From: a bacterium
GTDB lineage: Bacteria; Bacteroidota; Bacteroidia; Bacteroidales; UBA932
DNA length: 9,320 nt
Reading direction: 5' to 3'
NCBI GenBank assembly: GCA_004561775.1
Contig: SFUD01000068.1
Coordinates: 1-9,320 of the forward strand
The notes beneath the pieces were generated by a model, which did no database searches, was not told the DNA's origin, and saw only the letters and a list, made by a program, of their open reading frames with translations. Within the stretch, counting starts at the first letter, position 1, and each line of letters begins with the position of its first letter. A program made the translations under genes and the position numbers. Below, piece after piece: positions 5,523 to 9,320 of the stretch.

Positions 5523-5697
5523 GTTGCTGGCTAGGGCGCCGTGACAGAGCTGTTGCTGGCAGGGGCGCCGTGGCGGAGCTGCTACTGGCTGGGGACATCG
5601 TGACAGAGATGTTGCTGGCAGGGGCGCTGCAGCGAAGATCCATCGGGAAGCTGTTGCTGGTTGGGGCGCAGTGGCGAAGAGCCATCGGGAAGAGACT
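5523..5697. repeat. Minisatellite of five units next to the deacylase stop codon
   Basis: Units start with GTTGCTGG or GCTACTGG at 5523, 5552, 5581, 5611 and 5653, with lengths 29, 29, 30, 42 and 45 bp. The last two carry an extra block containing CCATCGGGAAG. The core is GTTGCTGGCAGGGGCGCCGT followed by GGCGGAGCT. The fifth unit ends on two bases of the deacylase stop codon (5696-5698, - strand). It contains TGGCGAAGAGC, which is also the core of the 36-bp coding repeat at 4132-4275. Frames across it are not convincing genes. Confidence 0.8.
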
Positions 5698-6184
5698 AGG
5701 CATCCGGAGTGGCGCAGGCGGCCGGGGTGGCGCCGGTGTAGGAGATGAGGTCCTGCGGTGCAATCTCAATCTGGAGGCCACGGACGCCCGCACTGATAAA
5801 GATGCGGGGCTGGTCAAGGGCGCTCTGGTGAATAAAGGTGGGGAGAGGCTTCTTCATCCCGATGGGAGAGCAGCCGCCGCGGATATAGCCGGTTAGAGGC
5901 AAAAGCTCCTTTTGGTGAATCAGCGCGCAACTTTTGTTGCCGGAGAGCTTAGCTGCCGCCTTAAGGTCAACCTCGTGGTTGCCTGGTATTACGCAGACAA
6001 AGAGCCCCGTTTTGTCTCCCCTAAGTACAAGTGTTTTGAAGACTGCCGCAATATCTTCGCCGAGTTCCGCGGCAACGTGCTGTGCGGAGAGGTCCTCCTC
6101 TGAGTAACTGTATGGTATGAGCCTGTACTCTATGCCAGCTTTGTCTAGCAGTCGCGCGGCATTTGTCTTATTAATCTTTTGCAT
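5696..6184 (-). CDS. ybaK: YbaK/EbsC-type aminoacyl-tRNA deacylase
   Basis: Proteins of this family hydrolyse wrongly charged tRNA in the cytosol, typically Cys-tRNA(Pro). The 162 residues are full length for the family. Visible markers are the conserved catalytic-site lysine in AAVFKTLV (K50), the segment VIPGNHEVDLKAAAKL (65-80), GYIRGGCSPIGMKK (99-112), which holds the GGxSP loop, and ISAGVRGLQIEIAPQDL near the end. The start is ATG complement 6182-6184, with no clear ribosome-binding site. The last residues (TGATPAACATPDA) are of low complexity and the stop lies at the edge of the minisatellite, so the natural end may have been altered slightly by repeat growth. The gene follows the his operon on the same strand after 164 bp and is probably a separate unit. 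The exact tRNA substrate cannot be told from sequence. Confidence 0.9.
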   Translation of the reverse strand: MQKINKTNAARLLDKAGIEYRLIPYSYSEEDLSAQHVAAELGEDIAAVFKTLVLRGDKTGLFVCVIPGNHEVDLKAAAKLSGNKSCALIHQKELLPLTGYIRGGCSPIGMKKPLPTFIHQSALDQPRIFISAGVRGLQIEIAPQDLISYTGATPAACATPDA

Positions 6185-6254
6185 AATGATTCTATCTGTT
6201 GAGGTGGCGCAGTGCCTTGCGTGCTCTTAACCTCCGCGCCGGGCAGCAAGCGCC

Positions 6255-6324
6255 GAGAGCCGAGCGCCGATTGCCATGTGCCGATTGCCATGCGCCGAAT
6301 GCCATGCGCCGAATGCCATGCGCC
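6255..6324. repeat. 14-bp tandem repeat, five units, between hisIE and the deacylase gene
   Basis: Units are GAGAGCCGAGCGCC (6255, degenerate), GATTGCCATGTGCC (6269), GATTGCCATGCGCC (6283), GAATGCCATGCGCC (6297) and GAATGCCATGCGCC (6311). The last two are identical, suggesting recent duplication. The 14-bp period is not a multiple of three, and no gene covers it. The tract fills almost half of the 164-bp gap; no promoter or terminator is obvious in the rest. Confidence 0.9.
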
Positions 6325-6348
6325 GAGCACCTATAACCGAGCAATATA

Positions 6349-6969
6349 CTATTTGTGCCTTCTTACCAATTCATCCTCCAGGTCTGCAATGGTGCAGCCC
6401 ATATGGCGGTTTAGTACAAGAAGGTGGTAGATGAGATCCGATGCCTCGTAGATGTATCTCTCTTTGCAGCCCTTTACTGCCTCTATTACGGTCTCAACTG
6501 CCTCCTCTCCTACCTTCTGAGCTATCTTTGGAGCACCGGCCTCAAAGAGTCGAGTTGTGTAGGAGCCCTCCGGCCTCTCATTGTATCTGCCCTCTATAAC
6601 CCTCTGCAGGGTTTTAATGAAGCCCTCGTTATCAGGGGTGTCAAAACAGCTTAATGTGCCCCTGTGGCAAGCCGGTCCCATAGGATTTACCCTAACAAGC
6701 AGGGTATCATTATCGCAATCCTTATAGATATCCACAACCTCCATAAAGTTGCCGCTTGTCTCCCCCTTTGTCCAGAGAGTTGCCCTGCTGCGGCTATAAA
6801 ATGTTACCTTGCCGCTCTGGAGCGTCTTCTCCAGCGACTCTCTGTTCATATAACCCAACATAAGCACCTTAAGTGTTACATCGTCCTGAATTACAGCAGG
6901 GATAAGTCCATCCTTGCTCTTTGAAAAGTCCAACTCTTCTATCTTCAGATTCTTATAATTCTTTTCCAT
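6349..6969 (-). CDS. hisIE: Bifunctional phosphoribosyl-AMP cyclohydrolase / phosphoribosyl-ATP pyrophosphatase
   Basis: This enzyme carries out histidine steps 2 and 3: the HisE domain converts phosphoribosyl-ATP to phosphoribosyl-AMP plus pyrophosphate, and HisI opens the ring to give ProFAR. Residues about 1-112 are HisI: GLIPAVIQD (21-29), VLMLGYMN (35-42), SRATLWTKGETSGN (61-74), the metal motif DCDND (84-88) and GPACHRG...SCF with the zinc-type cysteines C85, C101 and C108. Residues about 115-206 are HisE, a MazG-like helical domain: EGRYNERPEGSYTTRLF, GEEAVET (E145, E146, E149) and EASD (E165, D168). The 206-residue length is normal for fused HisIE. It is the last gene of the operon, 47 bp after hisF; that AT-rich gap has no clear internal promoter or ribosome-binding site. 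All key residues are present. Confidence 0.97.
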   Translation of the reverse strand: MEKNYKNLKIEELDFSKSKDGLIPAVIQDDVTLKVLMLGYMNRESLEKTLQSGKVTFYSRSRATLWTKGETSGNFMEVVDIYKDCDNDTLLVRVNPMGPACHRGTLSCFDTPDNEGFIKTLQRVIEGRYNERPEGSYTTRLFEAGAPKIAQKVGEEAVETVIEAVKGCKERYIYEASDLIYHLLVLNRHMGCTIADLEDELVRRHK

Positions 6970-7016
6970 AACTTATATAATTTAAAATTCATTTTCTATC
7001 TCGCAACCGGCCGCAA

Positions 7017-7772
7017 CTACAACCGCACATCTATGCCGCGGCGGCGGAGCAGAAGCTTAAGCTGCGGGATGGTAATCTCCCTGTAGTGGAAGATGCTTGC
7101 CGCCAAGGCGGCATCCGCGCCTCCGCTGGAGAGCACCTCTGCAATATGTTCCGCATTGCCTGCTCCTCCCGATGCAATTATGGGTATGGAGAGCCTCTCC
7201 GAGAGAGCCTTATAGGTATGGCAAGGGTAACCCTGCTTGGTGCCGTCGTGGTCCATAGAGGTGAAGAGCAACTCCCCTGCGCCCCTCTCCTGCGCCTCGT
7301 ATGCCCAGCTGAAGAGCTCCTTATCCGTCATTCGCCGACCGCCGTGCGTGGTGGCCATCCACCTGCCGTTGCACTGCTTTGCATCAATTGCAATAACCAC
7401 AAACTGATTGCCGTATCGCCCCGCAATCTGCTCTATAAGAGGAGGATTGGCAATGGCTGCGCTATTGAGCGAAATCTTGTCTGCTCCTGCATCCAACAAA
7501 CGCGCAGCATCGTCAAGAGAGGAGATGCCGCCGCCCACAGTAAAGGGGATATTAATTCTCTCCGCAATTCTGCTGACAAGTGTGCAGAAGGTCTTGCGGC
7601 CCTCCTGAGTTGCGCTTATATCCAGATAGACCAGCTCATCGGCCCCTTCGGCCGCATAAGAGGCGCCCATCTCCACGGCGTCGCCCACATTGCGCAACCC
7701 CTCAAAGTTTATACCCTTAACCGTAACGCCATCCTTAACATCAAGACAAGGAATTATCCTCTTAGCTGCCAT
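7017..7772 (-). CDS. hisF: Imidazole glycerol phosphate synthase, cyclase subunit
   Basis: HisF is the (beta/alpha)8 barrel that uses ammonia delivered by HisH to turn PRFAR into imidazole glycerol phosphate plus AICAR. The 251 residues match the family length. The two catalytic aspartates are in the canonical positions, D11 (IPCLDVKDG) and D130 (VVIAIDAKQ); phosphate-binding loops include FTVGGGIS (77-84) and ASGGAGN near residue 205. The start overlaps the hisA stop by 19 bp. An AAAGGAG Shine-Dalgarno sequence lies inside the end of hisA, eight bases before the ATG, which is unusually good for this window and supports the chosen start and coupled translation. Confidence 0.98.
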   Translation of the reverse strand: MAAKRIIPCLDVKDGVTVKGINFEGLRNVGDAVEMGASYAAEGADELVYLDISATQEGRKTFCTLVSRIAERINIPFTVGGGISSLDDAARLLDAGADKISLNSAAIANPPLIEQIAGRYGNQFVVIAIDAKQCNGRWMATTHGGRRMTDKELFSWAYEAQERGAGELLFTSMDHDGTKQGYPCHTYKALSERLSIPIIASGGAGNAEHIAEVLSSGGADAALAASIFHYREITIPQLKLLLRRRGIDVRL

Positions 7773-8482
7773 CTCTCTATCTCCTTTAAAGTAATTCTCT
7801 CCTCAAAGATTGCCTTGCCCACAATTGCCGCAGGCACCCCGGCAGCCTCCAGATTCTCCAGGTCTGCCATAGAGCCAACTCCGCCGCTTGCAGTAAGATG
7901 CATAGTAGGGAAGCGCTCCATAAGAGCACTGTAGAGTTCAACTGCAGGCCCTTGCAACATTCCATCCTTAGAGATATCTGTGCAAATTACCCTTTTGAGC
8001 CCATCCTTAAGGAAGAGCTCTATCACCTCCTCAATAGTGCTTGAAGAGAGCTCCAGCCAGCCCTTTGTTGCTATCTTTCCTCCCGATATATCAGCGCCAA
8101 GAATGATTCTCTCCTCTCCATACTCCTTAAGAAAGGCGCTGAAGAGCCTTGGCTCCTGCAGAGCAAGGCTGCCGCAGATAACCCCGGCGGCACCCGCATT
8201 CAGCACACTTGCTATTGACTCCCTGCTGCGGACTCCCCCGCCCCACTCCACCTCCAGAGAGGTGGCAGAGGCTATCTGCTCCAGATTCCTTAGGTTTTGC
8301 GGAATACCGGCACGGGCACCATCCAAATCTACAAGATGCAACCTGCGCACGCCAACATCCTCGTAGCGCTTTGCCATCTCCAGCGGAGAGGCGTCATACT
8401 CTTTGCTCTTATTAAAATCCCCTTGGGAGAGCCTTACGCATCTCCCCTCAATCATATCTATTGCAGGAACTATCTCCATCAT
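7754..8482 (-). CDS. hisA: ProFAR isomerase (phosphoribosylformimino-AICAR-P isomerase)
   Basis: HisA isomerises ProFAR to PRFAR, the substrate of HisHF. The 242-residue product has the expected barrel motifs: IVPAIDMIEGRCVRL with catalytic D9, LHLVDLDGA (48-56), WGGGVRS (80-86), ILGADISGGKIATKGW with the second catalytic aspartate D131, and ICTDISKDGMLQGP (166-179). Two ATGs are adjacent (8482 and 8479); the first gives a 4-bp ATGA overlap with the hisH stop, but starting at the second would place the first aspartate at residue 8, as in most homologues. The 3' end overlaps hisF by 19 bp. No defects are seen. Confidence 0.97.
   Translation of the reverse strand: MMEIVPAIDMIEGRCVRLSQGDFNKSKEYDASPLEMAKRYEDVGVRRLHLVDLDGARAGIPQNLRNLEQIASATSLEVEWGGGVRSRESIASVLNAGAAGVICGSLALQEPRLFSAFLKEYGEERIILGADISGGKIATKGWLELSSSTIEEVIELFLKDGLKRVICTDISKDGMLQGPAVELYSALMERFPTMHLTASGGVGSMADLENLEAAGVPAAIVGKAIFEERITLKEIERWQLRG
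7781..7787 (-). promoter_or_regulatory. Strong Shine-Dalgarno sequence for hisF inside hisA
   Basis: On the - strand 7787-7781 reads AAAGGAG, eight bases before the hisF ATG (7772-7770). Most other starts in the window have no such sequence. It lies within hisA codons, so its conservation may also reflect the protein sequence; still, it fits independent ribosome entry for HisF. Confidence 0.65.
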
Positions 8483-9087
8483 AAGTCAAGAAAATTTTTA
8501 AGAATGCGGGCACCCGCATCACCGCTCTTTTCGGGATGAAACTGAGTGCCAAAAAAGTTCTCTCTCCAGAGGGCGCTGCTTATTGTAACACCATACTCTG
8601 TCTTTGCTGCAGCAAGCGGCGACTCCTCTGCATAGTAGGAGTGCACAAAGTAGAGATAACTCCCCTCCTCCAGCCCCTCAAAGAGAGGAGACTTTAATGA
8701 AGAGACTCTGCTCCAACCCATATGGGGTATTTTCAATCGGGAGCCATCCTCTCCTTTAAGCCCATCCGGGAAGCGTTTCACCTCCACATCAAAGAGCCCC
8801 ATACAGGCAGTATTGCCCTCCTGCGAACTGTTGCACATAAGCTGCATACCCACACAAATTCCAAGGAGGGGAGCCTTAACGGCCTTAATAACCTCCACAA
8901 GTCCCTTCTCCCTAAGACGGCGCATAGCCTCTGCAGCATTGCCCACTCCGGGCAGAATGACGTGGTCTGCAGAGAGAATGCGGGCAGGATCTCCGCTAAG
9001 GCAATAGGTTGCGCCCAAACGCCTTAGCGCATTCTCTACAGAGCAGATATTGCCCACATTGTAATCTACAATAATTGTCTCACCCAT
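8479..9087 (-). CDS. hisH: Imidazole glycerol phosphate synthase, glutamine amidotransferase subunit
   Basis: HisH is the class I glutaminase that feeds ammonia to HisF in the cytosolic HisHF complex. The 202 residues contain the nucleophile in LGICVGMQL (C78) and the rest of the triad in GTQFHPEKSG (H184, E186). Other family segments are VDYNVGNICSV (7-17), ILPGVGNA (44-51), IPHMGW (120-125) and FVHSYY (147-152). It starts 13 bp after the hisB stop, with a weak TAAAGG about ten bases upstream that includes the hisB stop codon, and ends in a 4-bp overlap with hisA. It appears complete and active. Confidence 0.98.
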   Translation of the reverse strand: MGETIIVDYNVGNICSVENALRRLGATYCLSGDPARILSADHVILPGVGNAAEAMRRLREKGLVEVIKAVKAPLLGICVGMQLMCNSSQEGNTACMGLFDVEVKRFPDGLKGEDGSRLKIPHMGWSRVSSLKSPLFEGLEEGSYLYFVHSYYAEESPLAAAKTEYGVTISSALWRENFFGTQFHPEKSGDAGARILKNFLDL

Positions 9088-9100
9088 AGCGCATTAACCT

Positions 9101-9320
9101 TTAGAGCAGCCCTTTGCTGCTTGGAATCTCATAGTTGAAAGGCTCCCTCCTTACGGCTGCCTTAAGCGCCCTTGCAAAGGCTTTGAAGATTGCCTCTGCT
9201 ATATGGTGGTCGTTCTCTCCACGGGCGCTTATATGCAGATTGCAGTTCATTGCGCTGCAGAGAGACTGGAAGAAGTGGCGGAACATCTGCGTAGGCACAT
9301 CGCCCACCCTCTCTCCATAG
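9101..9320 (-). CDS. hisB: Imidazoleglycerol-phosphate dehydratase, C-terminal part (runs off the window)
   Basis: HisB dehydrates imidazole glycerol phosphate to imidazole acetol phosphate. Only the last 72 residues are visible, starting YGERVGDVPTQMF. The segment GDVPTQMFRHFFQSL, the metal-binding block ENDHHIAEAIFKAFARAL (HHxxE) and the terminal IPSSKGLL are characteristic of the dehydratase. The frame is open to the right edge, so the start is outside. Whether it is fused to a histidinol-phosphatase domain, as in some bacteria, cannot be seen. It is the most upstream his gene visible; hisG, hisD and hisC are expected further right by analogy, but this is not shown. Confidence 0.95.
   Translation of the reverse strand, partial: YGERVGDVPTQMFRHFFQSLCSAMNCNLHISARGENDHHIAEAIFKAFARALKAAVRREPFNYEIPSSKGLL

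Noticed and set aside
4856..5697. Possible CRISPR array
   Set aside because: Repeat units are imperfect, of varying length, internally palindromic, and the intervening segments are themselves similar rather than unique spacers; no cas genes are present.
5480..5896. 138-codon + strand frame
   Set aside because: Half is minisatellite and half is antisense to the deacylase gene, which has clear family motifs.
6145..6330. 61-codon - strand frame with WHSAHG-like repeats
   Set aside because: It is the 14-bp tandem repeat read in one frame, and overlaps the deacylase start.
7086..7934. 282-codon + strand frame
   Set aside because: It is antisense to hisF and hisA, both with intact catalytic residues.

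Overview
The window comes from a bacterial chromosome, most likely Bacteroidota (order Bacteroidales; genus not determinable from the sequence alone). Supporting signs are a TTTG / TAnnTTTG promoter between the first divergent gene pair, the near absence of Shine-Dalgarno sequences before most starts, a fused HisIE enzyme, and gene families typical of gut Bacteroidales.

Left part (1-4842). The last 35 codons of an unidentified + strand gene converge on a Hanks-type Ser/Thr kinase with one transmembrane segment (- strand, 101-1033). From a 59-bp divergent intergenic region a + strand cluster starts: an exported protein with a helical domain, a low-complexity linker and a probable C-terminal outer-membrane barrel (1093-2238); a CyuA/UPF0597-type L-cysteine desulfidase (2256-3626); a doubtful 45-codon ORF (3626-3763); and an ATP-grasp-like protein (3766-4842). 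Spacing is tight (17 bp, an ATGA overlap, 2 bp), so they are probably co-transcribed. Each of the three large genes carries an in-frame, short-period repeat; the one in the exported protein is very short.

Middle part (4843-5695). About 850 bp without a convincing gene, rich in repeats: four hairpin-forming units of about 62 bp, a 124-bp element with 22-24 bp terminal inverted repeats (MITE-like), a pair of direct repeats, a bulged hairpin, and a minisatellite whose last unit runs into the stop codon of the next gene. The first hairpins probably terminate the + strand cluster.

Right part (5696-9320, all - strand). A YbaK-type aminoacyl-tRNA deacylase, a gap with a 14-bp tandem repeat, and the distal half of a histidine operon in the order hisB (C-terminus only, running off the window) - hisH - hisA - hisF - hisIE, with 4-bp and 19-bp overlaps at hisH/hisA and hisA/hisF. 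HisH and HisF form the imidazole glycerol phosphate synthase; HisIE acts before HisA, and HisB after HisHF.

I found no CRISPR array, transposase, tRNA, rRNA or defence system. The least ordinary signal is the density of short-period repeats, both inside reading frames and between genes.
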